Assembly (NCBI GenBank): GCA_019722365.1
Contig: JADFUC010000825.1
Span: forward strand, 1 to 64,000
Origin: Lithospermum erythrorhizon
Lineage: Eukaryota; Streptophyta; Magnoliopsida; Boraginales; Boraginaceae
Reading direction: 5' to 3'
Length of the DNA: 64,000 nucleotides
Both the position numbers and the translations under genes were made by a program. This document shows, piece by piece, positions 1 to 13,682 of the stretch; position 1 is the first letter of the stretch, and each line of letters opens with the position of its first letter. The notes beneath the pieces were generated by a model. That model saw only the letters and a program-made list of their open reading frames with translations. It did not search any database and was not told where the DNA came from.

Positions 1-2106
1 ATCAGTACTTCGTTTCAGTTACGTATTGCTACTTTCCATAATTCAATTTATGATGAATCTTAGTTTGGTTATGGGTTACGTGACGACTAATATAAGTGAT
101 TAATTCATGATTTAAATTCGTTTGAGGATGTTATGTTTAGATTTGACTTTTAGGTTCGGTTGACTTTTGGGTTGATATTTTTCTAAGACTTTTAAATGTG
201 TAGGAGGTTATGTTGGGACCTTATTATAGTTATTGTGATATTAAATTGGTGATTTAAAAAAATTGATTAAAGCGATTAGGTTGAAAAAGTGTTAATTCGA
301 GTTGAGTTATAATTGATATTTCGAATTATAGGTTGTTAATTAGGGACACAATTTGATTAATTAGAATGACTTATAAGTTGATTTAGAAATGTTAAAGTGA
401 TAAGATGGAATTTTTAGCGGGGGGAATGTCGATTGGGATTGTGTCAGGTAAGTTATAATTCGATAGTTATCCGTCATGTTAGACCGTTTGGGAAATAGTT
501 CCCTTAAGAGTTGGTTATGTATCTCCTAGAAACGCCGGTATAGTAATAGATGTGAATATAATTTAAAGGTGTTGTTTAGGCATTGATCGTGGAAAAGCGA
601 TTACCTTGATTGTCTTTCGCGAGTTTTGCGGTAGCTAGCGAGGTGAGTACTTATCTCGCGGGTGTTACGTTACGTGCTACTTTTAAATTGTGTGAACATG
701 TTATTGTGATATGATTATGTGAGAATGATATACATGTTATTAGGATATGATTATGTGAGTAATTATACATGTTATTGTGTTGAGTGCGTGAGAATGACAT
801 ACATGTAATTGTTATATGATTATGTGATTATATTACGTGGCATTGAAGATTGCTTGAGGTAAGCCAGCAGCATGAACTCCATATACCCATGATTTATGTG
901 GCGCTTGTCGTGATTGTGTTTTGACTTATGATTGTGAGATGTTTTTAGTTGTGTGCTTGGATATTGTTTGGGAGTAGAGTAAATTTGGTTATTGAGAGGT
1001 GATGGTTAAGTTATGTATGACTTGAGGTGACTTAAGTATCGAGTTTGACTTTATGTTGGGATGATTAGGGGTTAGGTGACTCTCCTTAAACTGCAGGATG
1101 TGCGACGGATGTGCACTTATACTTGGTGTATAAGTGCGGTGTGCCCCTTATACTTAGTGTATAAGTACGGTGTGCCTTATACTTAGTGTATAAAGGAAGC
1201 GGTGCCTTATACTTAGTGTATAAGAGCGGTGTGCCTTAATGTATAGGCGGTGTGCACTTTACAGCCTTTGTGTATAAGTGCGGTTTTGGCCTTATACTAC
1301 GGTATAAGTCTTGGGGTGATTATTGATTAGTCCCATTCCTGCGGTGGAAGCCGGATTGAGTATATATGCGCGTTAGAGGATGGTACTTTTGGTGGGGATA
1401 TGAGAGATAGGAGGTTTGATGATAGAGTTTAGTGGATTGTTGAGTATTGATTTCTTTAGGTGTGCTTCTTTGAAACCACTTATTATATCTTCATGTATTA
1501 TGTCGAGATTTCTGTGAATTATGTTGTATGACCTTTTTAGGTAGTCCTACGGATATATGTATTTTATTCATATTTGACTATTATATTATTTATTGACTGT
1601 TCGTGTAAGTTCATCACGTGTTAAGTTTCAAGCTTGGTGGCCCCACTTTTAGAGTATTAGGCTCAGGTGCGGGTTGGCGGTTGAGCGAGGCATTTGAGGA
1701 TTTTGTTCAGTGGCTAGGTAGGCATCGGGTGGCGAGAGGATCCTCACGGTCCCGATTTTGATGTGTTGTCAAGCTGTTTTGATTGTTGTATTTTCCTTTT
1801 GAAACTTTTAGCCTTGTCGAACATTGTCATTTTATATTCGAGGATACGATGCATTATCATCTATTGTAACCTTGCCGGCATTACTTTATTTTGAGATATG
1901 TTGTATATACATATATGGGTTGGTTGTTTAGATATCAGCTGATGGATTATAAATTTAAAAAACTATTTTGATTGGGAAACTTAATGGTGATCACATTTTT
2001 GGATGAAACGAATTGTTTTAAACTGAGTCGTCCGTGGTTTGGTAGTACGGTGTTCGGATTTTAATGACTCTGCTCAAGGCGGCCGACTGGGGCGGATTAG
2101 ATTACA
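1..2106 (+). mobile_element. Large LTR, family A, left part cut off by the window
   Basis: This stretch aligns along its whole length with the complete family A copy at 9844-12286. Shared landmarks in order are the TGACTTTT-rich leader, the gagtacttatctcgcggg block (643-661 here, 10880-10898 there), the tataagtgcggtgtgcc minisatellite, and the 3' end with the ggcggccg block. It ends in ATTACA at 2106, where the other copy ends in GTTACA. About 450 bases of its 5' end lie outside the window. No primer-binding site or gag-pol follows, so it looks like a solo LTR or a fragment. Assignment to Ty3/gypsy rests only on length and the TGTAAY...RTTACA ends. Confidence 0.75.
1105..1310 (+). repeat. Minisatellite inside LTR A
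   Basis: About seven imperfect units of roughly 28-30 bases read ccttatacttagtgtataag followed by (t)gcggtgtg. The core is itself a palindrome (cttatac...gtataag). The same array recurs at 11320-11500 in the other family A copy with a different number of units. Confidence 0.8.
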
Positions 2107-4060
2107 TATTGTATGGAGAAAATAGGTTCTTTTTGGCTAAAGAGGGAAAATATATTTGGTTTGAGTGTAAATGCGTCCATTCTTGCTGATAACCATGATT
2201 ATAAAAACCAATACAGAGCATTCAATAAAGGTAGAACTTGGCCTTTAGAGATCACTGACATGAAATGACTGGAGAGAGTTATTTGATTTGGTGGCTGATT
2301 AGATCTGAACATGTTCGAGTTCTAAGCAAAAGTGAATCTGAGGACACATGGTTATGGTCAAACTGGTGGACAAAGAAAAATATATTTTGGGAAGTTTCAT
2401 ATTATTTCGTAAAAATCAAGCCTGTGTCGGCTTACGTACATAATAGAAGAACAATTGTGAGAATTATACGCAATGATAGGTGTGGAGGGAAAAACGAAGG
2501 ACAAAGCTTGAGGAAAGATCTTGAGGCTCATACATGACTACAAAAATGGAAAGTATGCCAAACCAAAAAGCAAGTTCACATACTTACACAAAAATAACAA
2601 AAGTTATTTCATCTTGGTTAAGCAAATTGAGCGCTGATGAATTTTCTTCCAACAAGATGTTCAAGTAGTCTGCCGAGATTCGCGGGCTTAAGTCATGACA
2701 TGCACATAATTGTTTAGAAATTGATTCTAGTTGCTTTTTGGCACCTTCTAGCGAAACCTATTTGGGAGACTCTCCACGGAAGCCCAATGTCGAGCTGTGA
2801 AACATCTCGTCTTCCGCCCTGGGTTGATCGCGACCCGAGGCAATGAGGCATAACATAGTTGAGACTTTGTGTACGTTAGAGAAGATTTATCCACCCTCAA
2901 TGTTAGTGTGATGGGAATACTTACATTCACTTATAGTATGAGGCCTTGATGGGTGGTCATGTACAATACCGATGGATGTATCCATTTAGGTAAGTGAGTA
3001 CACTTAGATGTACATATATTGAATATAGTCCAATAAGCTGAATTATTTTATTTATAACATTATTTAGAAATAGACATAAACAACCTTCTTGGAAGAATAA
3101 AGCATATGGTTAAAGCTCATGTTGAAGTCGCTATGTGAGGCATATTTACTACAAGAAGTGTCATCTTTTGTTTCAATGTACTTACGACCAAACCATGCGA
3201 GACAAATTCAAAGGAACCGTAGATACGATGATGGAGGAGAAGATGTAATAACTGATGAATGATTGTCATTGTATTGTCACCTGGCGGTCGGCTACGACCA
3301 TGTTGAAGGGAGATATTAGAAAATGATAAGAGTAAAACTACGCAAATGTATGTTTGTGCTGACACGTGTGAAGTCACACGCTTTAGTGTAGTGTACATTA
3401 TTATTAAATTAAAACTTCCCACTTTCGTTGTCAGTATTTCTTAGTAGGTAAACATGTATTCCTGATTGTGTGTAAGGTATCATGAAATGATTGAAGATAT
3501 GTATCCAGAAATAACGCCTACTCAAAGAGATCAAATGGTTAATAATTCTTTCACAGAGTACTTTAGAAATTATGTAAGTTATTATTAATATTGAATTAAG
3601 TACAATCAAAGATAAAACTGTGCCAAGCTTCAAAATAAACTAATTGATCTATTTTTTAGGTCGCACAAAATATGTCGAACATTGACCAACATCTCATAAC
3701 CATTTCTTGGTCCAAGAAAATCAAAGAGTACAAGAGTACTACGAATGGATACTACTTTGACACGCGTAATTGTGCGAGAGCAATGAAGATAAAGTCTTTA
3801 TGTGAAGTCTTGTTTTTTAGATGGTAACCATGTTGACTATTACGGAAATCTTGAAAAAGGGGTGAGATCTGATAGTTTTATGAGAAACAGTTGTATTATT
3901 TAAGTGTCATTGGTTTGAAACCAAGAGGGTGGATGCGAGGTGCATCTAGGCGGAGACGACGATCAAAATTCAAGAAAAAAGGTCCACAAAAGCGATCACT
4001 TATCTAGTCTTACAAAACAGCAAGTGTTCTACCTTGACTTTATTGTCGAGATGACAAATA
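2107..4060 (+). pseudogene. Decayed CACTA (En/Spm) TNP2-type transposase
   Basis: Pieces of a TNP2 transposase can be read in shifting + strand frames. They run in the family order. IRNDRCGGKNEGQSLRKDLEAHT (around 2460-2535) corresponds to the 'N-EGKTKD-LKARLDLE' block. GLSHDMHIIV followed by a stop and LILVAFWHLLAKPIWE (about 2690-2770) corresponds to 'GLKSHDCHVLMQ-LLPVA-R-LLPKPVWE'. IVETLCTLEKIYPPSM (about 2855-2905) is nearly intact, then LLGRIKHMVKAHVE (about 3080-3125). SKKIKEYKSTTNGYYFDTRN (about 3712-3770) and LTKQQVFYLD (about 4008-4038) match the C-terminal part. There are many stops and frame changes, so it is inactive. The subterminal repeats and CACTA ends were not located. Family assignment is from remembered consensus, not a search. 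Confidence 0.75.
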
Positions 4061-5126
4061 AAATCTTATATGTGTAGTTGAACATGGTTGTGATTGATTT
4101 TGAGGAGGAGGTTTCTTGTGCGGCTTTTCTTATGCTGCTTGGTTGTGTGTGTTTGTTCGCTATGAGCCTCTGGACCTTATCCCGTTCAGTGTGTTTCAAG
4201 ATGGCCACGCCGTGGCTAATGGCTCGAGGAGTCATTTTAGCGCCTCTATTCTTGCTTGCATTTATAGGGTTTATCTCGATATCACTACGATAACCCACTA
4301 AAACGCTCTGAGTGTTTTCTGCTTGCCTTATCTCTTTGGGGAATTTGGTTGGGGGGGTTTTACTTGAATGCCTACGTCTGACCGCAGCAGAACTTTGTTG
4401 GTCCTCGGATGATGAGATATCATGGTAAGGCCCATTCTATTTTATATTCGTGCCCTCTCAAACCTCGAGAAGGTCGCTCGTCGACCGGGAGCGACCACTT
4501 CCTCTATGATAATCACATTAATTCGTACCACCACTGATCGCTCTTTGTTAGTCTCATGCGGTAGAGTATGCCTGAAAGTGGATTACAGGAGTTTATAGTG
4601 GAGCCTTCTGATCCTGTCGTTTCTCTCGGCGGTTTGGTTATACCCCTTCCATTCTTGGCCTTAGGCTGCGCGACACTAGGGGGAGATAGGTAGACCCAGC
4701 CACAGGTCTTAAATTTTAGCATTGTGTGTTTTATCCTGACCCAGTGACAGTCACATTTCTTTAGGCTCACCCAGTACTAGACCGCTGACCGCCGTGAGAA
4801 CTTGGAAGATAGAATATACGTGTCCCGAAGATTCTCACAAAGCTTATGTTGTTTGAATTGCGATTCTTAGATGCAGTGATAGGATATCATAAATGCTGGG
4901 TAATGCTTTTGACATTGTCAAACGTCTGTGAGGGGAGGATCATAACGGAATATGTTAGTATACTACAAGAGTATAAATGAAACACAGGTACAATAGAGTT
5001 AAATCTGACCTAATATTTTGGTAGATTTAGTACCTTTACTGACTATGGTAAGAATATCACGATAACTTGACTATTACCAAGACAAGTGCGGTGCGAAGTT
5101 TGGTATTACATATCACATAGCTTGAC
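4061..5126. other. Unassigned intergenic sequence
   Basis: Short open frames of up to 89 codons occur on both strands, but none shows a recognisable domain. The stretch may be the remainder of the adjacent CACTA element, whose right end was not found. Confidence 0.4.
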
Positions 5127-5850
5127 TGTTGGAAATCGGGACAAAATCGAACTAATAATAATATGTATTATAAACTTTTTCAGAGTTTAAAGTCAAACAT
5201 GAAACATTAGGAATGAAAAACCGGTTCGGGATATGGGACTAGAGATTGATAGGCGGTTGGAGAGAATAAAGGATGGAGTTTGTTTGGATAAGAACAAAGA
5301 AGTTTATTCTCTTTAAAATTCTCTATTCTAAGTTATTAAATGAAAAGATAATTGTGTGGATAATTATTTTATTTAATTATTTAATAATTAAATGAGAGGA
5401 TAATGAAAGTTGGTTGAAGTTTACTCGAGGAAGTTTTCTTTCATAGAAAACTACTGCAAAACTCTATAAATAGTGAACCAATTTCACACATTCTTTTGCT
5501 CATCTTCTCTTGACTTTTTTGAAGTTAAAGACTTCTCTCCTGCTCCTCCGCTGGAGCCTGACGGCCCTCCCCCACTTAGAAGAAATTAGTTTGTTTGCTT
5601 TATTGTTTCGTTTTTTTGGCTTTAATCGTTTCTAGTATTACGGAGGATTCGTGTTAATTTCTTCCAGTGTGGATACTCTTCGAGATATCTGCTTTGGATA
5701 TGTGACCTCATCATTTTCAATTGCCATTAAAATACTCAAGAAAATTTATATTAACTTGACCATTATTTATTATTTTTGTATAATCTGTAGTATCTGAGAT
5801 TTGCATCCGATTAGTTTAGAACTTGGTAGATTCGAATATGAGCACAATAG
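5127..5850 (+). mobile_element. Copia-type LTR remnant D1
   Basis: It begins TGTTGGAAATCGGG, a typical Copia LTR start. It contains tgtattataaactttt, a TATA box (tataaata at about 5466) and a pyrimidine-rich leader. A related copy lies at 35370-35943, where the end CCAACA (the inverse of TGTTGG) is clear. The 3' limit of this copy is approximate, and no coding region is attached. Confidence 0.5.
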
Positions 5851-7979
5851 AGCGTTCCATCTCCCATTTTAGAGGCTGAAAGGCGCTTCACTGCTTAGAG
5901 TGACTTGACATCTCTTTGCTCACATGCTCTTGTCAGCTATATTTCTGATATTTGAGTAATAGAGTCATTTTGTTATTGCGTCTCTTTCTGACAAGTTTTC
6001 TACCATTCACAGCCGATTAGCCATTTTTTCTTCTAGAGGTAATATCAGTCATCATTGTTGGTGCTAGGAACTCTCTGGTGAGGTGAATGAGCGAGACTTT
6101 GATTGCAGAGATCACATTGGGTGTCTTGGGTGTAGAAACATAGTTGTTTGGAGTCTGATGTTCGTTAGTCGAAATCTTCAACCATACATTAACACGAAGA
6201 GGCGGGGCATAACAAGGTGTGGAGTACTGGCGGCCGATCGTGTCATGATTTTCCTCTTGACGGCTGCAAAATACGTTAGCGAGGAAACTTAGAAGGGTTC
6301 TTGATAGCCATCTACTTGTCGGTGGTCACGAAGGAGTAATTAGCCAGTCCCACGTCTTCTACAAGCTGTAATACAAAAGAAAAATTTTTTTTATTATTTA
6401 TAAAAGGGGAGTACAAATAAACCCAATATAGAGGAAAAATTCCTTAGTGTATAGGTTTGTCATGCTCGAAGAGGATCGACTATCGAACAATGAGTCCACT
6501 AGCGTTTAGCGATAATTTGGTGAATCTAGCTTCACTTGGCAGGCTTGATATGAGATTGGTATGAGCTCGGCTTGATTTGAAACTTGACTTGAGTTGGATA
6601 GGCTGCTCTATTACGAAATTTGGATATGTGTCTGGTCTTGATGGACTAAGACTTAGTACGGACTTGAAAATGAGTCCGGTAGGAGGCCTTGGCGTATTCT
6701 GTGTTAGACTTGATCTTGGGTTTGGACTTGATCTCCGATTTACTTTATACTTAATGGAGGCTTCTTTATAGCGTTTCTAGCATAAACGATATGCGATGGT
6801 GGGACTTAAATGCTTTGCGTGGGATTTATGTAGGTTGAGAGGCTCACGTAGATGGGATATGTTTGGGATATGACTCGAGCTTGAAGTTGCATGGAGTGAG
6901 TAAGCAAGTGTTGAAGCGGCGTTATTTCTTGGTTGTACTAAATGGTCTTGCTTGACGTGTTCTTTGGAAAGTGATGATGATGATCAGTATGAAGGTGGAG
7001 CCGTTCCGGCCTTAGCGATGCTCTGACTAAATAGGGGTTTTAGCAGTGTTTCAGCACAGTATCCGATTATAGAGGCGGCGTTCGGCTTGTTCCTATATTT
7101 GAAATTTGATATGTTGAATGACACCTCGATCTATCGGATGTTCATCCAAGATTTTTAACTAATCGGGGTACGTAGCAATCACGATATTTGAAGCATTTAG
7201 CAGAAATTTGAGTCGGATGCTCGCCAGTTTTGCTTCAGCTTGAAAGTGCGCTTTTTGTGTAGTAATCCTCCTTTGGCCACGTTGGCTGCCGGAGGTGTTT
7301 TGCTAGTGGTTTTAAAACTTTACCTAGAGAAATTTCAAGATTTTCTTTAAATTTTCTACTGTAATTTTAATTAATCTTTCTCTATTTGAATGATATTTTG
7401 AGAAATGAGATGGTATTTATAGGCTTACGGGCCTTGATCCGTCTAATTGGTTGATCAAATGTGATTGGATTACAATCTTAACCGTTGATTATTGAGGCAA
7501 GATCGACTTACGGCTTTTGATACTAAGCAGTGGTAGATCCATTTTCAAGTGGATTCACGATCTTAACCGTTGATTATTGAGGTAAGATCTAGATCGTCGG
7601 ATCGTATTAAAATAATATTTAATTTCCGCCGAGTTTTAGAGAACACGACATTTCTTGCGCCTTTGACGCTGTTAGAATTAAGCGGTACGAGTTCATTTAC
7701 CTTCTTTTTATCGAACCGTCATTTGAGTTCGTTTGTCCAGAAAACTCCATTTTTGTTCGGTTTTCTCCTCCAATTTATTATTAAAATCCGATGGAATTTA
7801 GGAAACCCTATTTTAATGTCACATCTTACGTTATGAGGTGTATAGTAGGTTTAGTGTCTTAAAACCTAATTTCCTCACTAATAATTTCGGTGGCTAAAAT
7901 ATTTGGAAGCCTAATATATACATGTATAAATAAAAAGTGCATCGATAATACATATTGATGCGGTCCAATATTTTTTCCT
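5851..7979. other. Unassigned repeat-like sequence
   Basis: No gene is visible. From about 6540 to 6760 the DNA is rich in gacttgagttgg/ggcttgat-type motifs, as in retroelement internal spacers. The 30-base block atcttaaccgttgattattg plus ten more bases occurs twice (7475-7504 and 7560-7589, one difference). On the - strand a TATAAATA sits near 7415. Open frames of up to 88 codons have no recognisable domain. Confidence 0.4.
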
Positions 7980-9054
7980 CTTATTTTTTTGGTTTTTGTT
8001 TTTTTTTTGGTTGCGATTATCATTTTTTCTATGGTAAGCCAGCTTCTATTAAACTTCGATAAATTAATACTTGATTATTTAATAATTCGTGCTTTTCGAT
8101 TCCTTTTCATTTATTTTCTGAAACGATCATATGCGATTGTGCTTTTTTCGTTTATTTTTCTTTTTTTTTTCAATTATCAACTACAGTACAAACTCGATAA
8201 ATTAATACTCGGGGATAGGGTGCTAAATTAATAATTCGCTAAAATTATAAGATAATACATTTTATATTTACATGGGCCCATTATAAAATATAAATTAATA
8301 ATTCCTTATATCTTATATTGTGGTTTTTGGGGGGGAGGTTTCTTTTTTATTATCATGACTATAGTAGAGTCATGACATTCGATAAATTATCATCGGTATA
8401 GTAGAAATTCGATAAATTAATAGCCGATTATATAATAAACTCTCTAAGATAATATTTTTGGCCGCTTCCCGACTGAGGATAGGGTGCTAATTAATAATTA
8501 GAGTGGTTTTTCGTTCTTTTTCATTTTATTTTTTTTGCAATTACAATAATAAAAGTGCATCAGCGTGTCTATGACGGCGGTCATAGAAAATATTTTTTTT
8601 CCTAATTTGGTTTTTGCAATTATCATTTTTCAATTGGCATCAACTCTGGTAGAAACTTGATAATACTTGATTATTTAATAAATTCTCTAAGATAATATTT
8701 TTGGCTCGACTCGCTGATAGGGTGCTAAATTAGTAATTAGTAATTTTTTCAGTTCCTTTTTCATTTTTTGCACTCACGATTCATATGCGGCTGTGTTTTC
8801 CGATAATATTCATTTTTATTATTTTACTTTTTTGCAATTATCAATTTCATTAGAAACTTCGATAAGTTAATACTTTCGGGGATAGGGTACTAGATTAATA
8901 ATTCGCTAAAATGATAAGATAATATATTTTATTTATAGATCCCGTATAAAATAAATTAATAAATTCTTATAATACTATATTGGTTTTAGAGGGGTTTTTC
9001 TGTTTTTTTTTTTTTGCATTTATATCATTTTTTGATTATGTAAACTACAGGTAG
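7980..9054 (+). repeat. Tandem array, left half (four units)
   Basis: The array is made of 165-260-base units. Each has the order tagaaacttcgataaattaa, tcgattatttaataaactct, ctaagataatatttttgg, ggggatagggtgctaaatta and gataatacattttat, with a T-rich joint ending gcaattatcaac. The ggatagggtgct block is seen near 8211, 8475, 8712 and 8878. The array stops exactly at the inserted LTR (9055) and resumes at 13683. Plant repeats with the motif aaact-ataaattaata are common, but I cannot name this family. Confidence 0.75.
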
Positions 9055-9843
9055 TGTAACGGCACCCAATTAAATGCGCCCTGAGTTAGAATGATCCCGA
9101 ATCACAGACACCGAGACATCAATCGATGGATGACTCAAATTTAAAAGACACGATGCTTGAAGCTTATTTCGATAAAACAATATACAGCGGTCAAAGCACT
9201 TTTTTTTAAGAAAAGAATCCATCGTGGTAGTGTAACCACATAATAGTAAACAACGTCGGCATAACCTCGAATACAAAATATCAGCCTACACCAACAATAA
9301 TTTCAAATAAACAACTATCTTGACAACAACTACAATCCAACAAAATAAAGAAATGAGGATATTATCATGAAGTATTCTTTCAGGCTGCAAGAGCACAAAC
9401 GCTTTAGAACAAACCGGAGATGGAAACGGCCTGTCGACCTATGATAGGTACGCCCATGCTTGAATAGGGTGTAAGATCTGAAGCTTAGTGAATATATATC
9501 AAGAATGAAATTAGCCTCCGATCAACGCAATAGTGTACCAAAGTACATGATATTTACTCTGATAGATAAGTGGTACATAATATTATTCAACTTAAGATCT
9601 TAATATAAGTCATTATCAATTTCATTATCATTTCGTATGTTCATAAATTAAGTCATTAGCGAGAACATTCTAAGATGATGGCAATCAGCAATAACATCGT
9701 AATTCAAGAAAGACTCTGATGACAGCAATGATAAAAGCTCGGCCCTGCATCGGTGATAAACGACGACATCATTTCGGCCCATTTAACTTGACTTCAGCTG
9801 ACACTTAATCATTCAGCAATAGTAGTGAAACTCAACAACTAAC

Positions 9844-12286
9844 TGTAATAACCCGTTCACGAAAAAAAAAAAAAAAATTAATTTTCGATCGGCGGTGGGA
9901 CCTTGGGGATACTATAAATAATCGATGATAATATTATTTAGTAAAATTTTTTTTGAGCCGAATTACATTTATAATTTAATAGTTTGCCATGGAATATTTC
10001 TTTGGAATGGGTTCGTGGAGATTTAAGTCACACGATAGCGGAGAATTAGCGAGAAACGAGCAGAGTCGAGTTTTTCTTTAAATATCTAGTGTTTTATCTT
10101 CCAGCATCATCATTTTGAGTTAAATGCTTCCTTTTTCCTCGTAGGGCGAGATTAGACCCGTCAGCAAAAATTTCATTTCCATTTCTCTCTTCGGTGGCTC
10201 TCGAACTCAAGATCGTTTGTAGAATATCTTTCTCCCCATCATTCTCTTCGAGTTAAGGTAAGAAATTTCAAGTCTTTTGAGATATTTCTTGGGTTTTGAC
10301 ATGGTTGACTTTTAGTTGACTTTTCCATAATTCAATTTTATGATGAATCTTAGTTGGTATGGGTTCTGTGATGTATATAAGTGATTAATTCGTGGTTAGA
10401 ATTCGTTTTGAGATTATTGTATGGGCTGGGTTGAGCTTTTTTTAGGTTTCGGTTGACTTTTTTGGGTTGATGTTTTCTAAGTTTTAAATGTGTAGAGGTT
10501 ATATTTAGGGCGTTAATATAGTTATTATGATATTAAGTGGTGATTTAAAATTGATTAAAAGTTATGGTCGAAGGGAGTGTTAATTCAGAGTTGAGTTATA
10601 ATTGATATTTCGGAGTATAGATTGTTAATTATAGACGTTGATTAACTAGAATGACTTATAAGTCGATTTGTAATGAAAGTGATAAGATGGAATTGCTTGA
10701 GGTCGATTGGGTTGTGTCGATGGGATTATAATTGATAGTTTATCCGTCGTATTGTTGTTTAGAGATAGTTCCCCAGAGTTAGTTGTCTTATCTTAAGAGC
10801 AGGTATAGTAGTAGGTCTTGATTATAATTTTTGGGTGTTGATGATTGTCTTTGAAGGTTTTGGTATGCTTGAGGAGGGTGAGTACTTATCTCGCGGGTGG
10901 TACTTTCACGTACTTACCTTGATTTGTGATATACATGTTATTGTGGTATGATTATGAGAATGATATACATGTAATTGTTGTGTTATGTGATTGTGTTTAC
11001 GTGGCGTTGAAGGTTCTTTGGAGGTAAGTAACGGCAGACTCCCAACTTATATTTTAATTACGTGGCCTTGGCACTATTATATGTGTCGGCACTATTATGC
11101 GTTGTATTTGGCACTTTTGATATGTTTGTGGCCTTGTCGGCGATTGTGATTGATTCTGATTGTGGGATGTTTTAGGCGTGTGTTGTATCTTTGTTTGGGA
11201 GTAAATTAGTTGTTTAGGTTATGCATGAGTTTGAGGCCTTGAGTATCGGGGGTGACCCTACGGTTGGGATTATCGAGGATTGGTATTCTCGCTTCCTTGC
11301 GGGATACCTGTGACCTTTATTGGCACTTATACTTAGTGTATAAGTGCATGTGCCTTATCTTGAGTGTATAGAGAGATGCGGTGTGCCTTATCGTGTGTAT
11401 AAAGTGCGGTGTGCCTTATACGTATTATAAGTGCGGTGTGCCTTATCTTTGTGTGTATAGTGCGGTTTTGGCCTTATCTTTGCGGTATAAGTGCGGGGTG
11501 ATTATCGATTAGTCCATTCACTGCGGTGAAGCGGATTGAGCATATGCGGCATTAGAGGTTGATATCTTGGTGGGGTTATGAGAGATAGGAGGAGGTTTGA
11601 TGACTAGAGTTTAGTCGTTGTTGAGTCTGCTTGATGTCTTTCTAGAATTGTGTGTTTCTTGGCTCTATGATATCTATGTGTATTATGTATGAAGAGACTT
11701 TCTTTGGGATTACGATGTGTGACTGATTAGATAGTCACGGATATATATTATTTCATTCATATTGTGTCTATCATTATTTACTGTCGTTCGTATGGTGAGT
11801 TCACACTACGTGTTAAGTTTCACTAAGCCAGCGTCGCCGCACCGCATTGGGCATTTCATTTGTACGGGTTGGCGGCGATTGAGCCAAGAGAGGTTGTTTG
11901 AGTTTTGTTAGGTGGCTAGGTGGCGTCGGGTGGCGGAAGGATCTCGGTCACGATTTTGATGTGTTGTCATTGTTTTGATTGTTGTATTTTTCGCGCGAAG
12001 CTTTTAAGCGCTTCGGTTGTTGTCATTTGTTTTAGAATACGATCTTACTCTCTTTTGTAGTCTTGCGGCATTACTTTATTTTGGGATATATTTGTGTATA
12101 TATTTATAGGTTAGTCGTTTGATATCGTGACTCGTTCTAAATTTAAAAGCTGTTTGATTTGGGAAACTTAATTGTGATGTGTTTTGGATAAACGAATTGT
12201 GTCTTAAGCGAGTCGTCCATCGGTTTGGTGACTGCGGTGTTCGGTTAATGACTCTCCTCGGGCGGCCGGCACGGGCGGTCGTTACA
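9844..12286 (+). mobile_element. Large LTR, family A, complete (solo), nested in LTR B
   Basis: It starts TGTAATAACCCG and ends GGTCGTTACA, so the terminal TGTAAY/RTTACA are inverted. The body aligns with 1-2106. It splits LTR B between a cagcaatagtagtg side and a tcaacaactcagcaat side. Immediate flanks are ctaac and tcaac, an imperfect 5-base duplication. There is no internal coding region and no second LTR, so it is best read as a solo LTR of about 2.44 kb, probably Ty3/gypsy. Confidence 0.8.
11320..11500 (+). repeat. Minisatellite inside LTR A
   Basis: About six units of the tataagtgcggtgtgcctta type recur here. The array lies 61-68% of the way along the LTR. Compare with 1105-1310. Confidence 0.8.
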
Positions 12287-13682
12287 TCAACAACTCAGCA
12301 ATACCTGACTTCGACAACTACATCCAACTGACAACTCATGACTCATGACCTATTTCGGTATAAGTCGGTTCTACAACTAATGCGCCCATAATCAACCTCG
12401 ACTGCGAGGAGAAACTTATGCCCGTCGACATAGCTATCACGAATATTCACAGTGCAAGCAAATCACGAATAAATAGCGAAATGCGAAGCAATATACCGGA
12501 CAATACAACTCAACAAAAGCAGCATCCCAACTCATATACAACTCTTTCTTATCTGACTTCAGCATACTCAAACACTATCGACTCGCTTGAGACCAGTGCT
12601 GACAGCGACTCGACCAGCAGCAGCATATTCAACATATAATTTAACACAGATCACATATATACACATACACATATCCGTAATCAAATAGTTAATCAACACC
12701 GTGAGATATATATACTCACACCGACTGGCTATATAAAACTCCGGCACTTAATCCTGACAGGACACTTCCCGCGTCAGCGCTAAATGAGCATTCGAATTAT
12801 AATTACTGCTTATAATACACAACTATTAATATACATTCTACTATATTTAATCTCATATTTGCCTCCCAAATAACCTTAGCGGAAAAGCCTAATCTCATAT
12901 TTATTCTAACCCAAGTCCATGACTTCCATTTATGATCGAGTTCGATTACTAGTTTCAAAAGCCACACAACGTTCCGATATTAACAACTAATCGTCATTTC
13001 TAACCATCTTTAATCCCTGAGCCCAATTTACTACTCAACTTACAAAACTTCGTTTTATCCGAGACATTCTTTAATCACCTAAAAATCCTGACCTCGCCTC
13101 AAGCAACCATAATAAAAGTCCAGAGCCTTGCCATTTTAAAACCATTTGAAAAAGTCAACAAGTCAACTATAATCCTCGACATATTTGACCCATAAATCGA
13201 TTATTATCACCTCTTATCACGATAATCTAAGCTAGATATAGATTCTATATCATTATAAATATCGAAACTCAAAGTCAACACAATTACCCAAAAAGTCAAC
13301 ATCCTCATCTAGATATACCAAAAGATTGAACTTTAATATAAAAGCGTAGAGGATGGCTAGGAAAACTCTCGAAATTTTAGGCCAAAGCTTGCAAGATGTA
13401 AGGGAAGAGAATGGAAGAAAATTTTTCAAGGGAAAAATGGGGAAAGAATTCGGCCGTATGAGGGAAAAGAAGAAGAAAGAAAGAAAGAAGATAGTGATGA
13501 CTCGCTGGATAAGTATGAAATAGTGGCATGAGAGTCGTGCGAGATATACTCAAGAGTTATTAAACTGCCGTTCGGTTTTAGATTTAGTTTAAATACCGGT
13601 TTAACAACGCAACTCCAAACATAAACTTGGATTTAACCCCAAATAATATTGATAGGCGCATACGAGCAGAGGTTGTATTACA

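Larger units (their letters stand above)
9055..13682 (-). mobile_element. Inverted LTR of family B, interrupted by LTR A
   Basis: Read on the - strand, the outer parts (13682-12287 and 9843-9055) match the direct copy at 37680-39934. Shared blocks include ttatttggggttaaat next to the start, tacggccgaa near the leader, the gcataagtttctcctcgc block, and the end gagtcatccatcga...gtcgcattcta-like. The ends are TGTAATACAACC and GGTGCCGTTACA. Flanks are ggtag on the left and agtag on the right, giving a 4/5 target duplication inside the tandem array. Without the nested element it is about 2.19 kb, against 2.26 kb for the direct copy. Confidence 0.8.

Noticed and set aside
12418..12639. 73-codon Ser/Thr-rich frame
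   Set aside because: It lies within the inverted LTR B and is not conserved as a frame in the direct copy.
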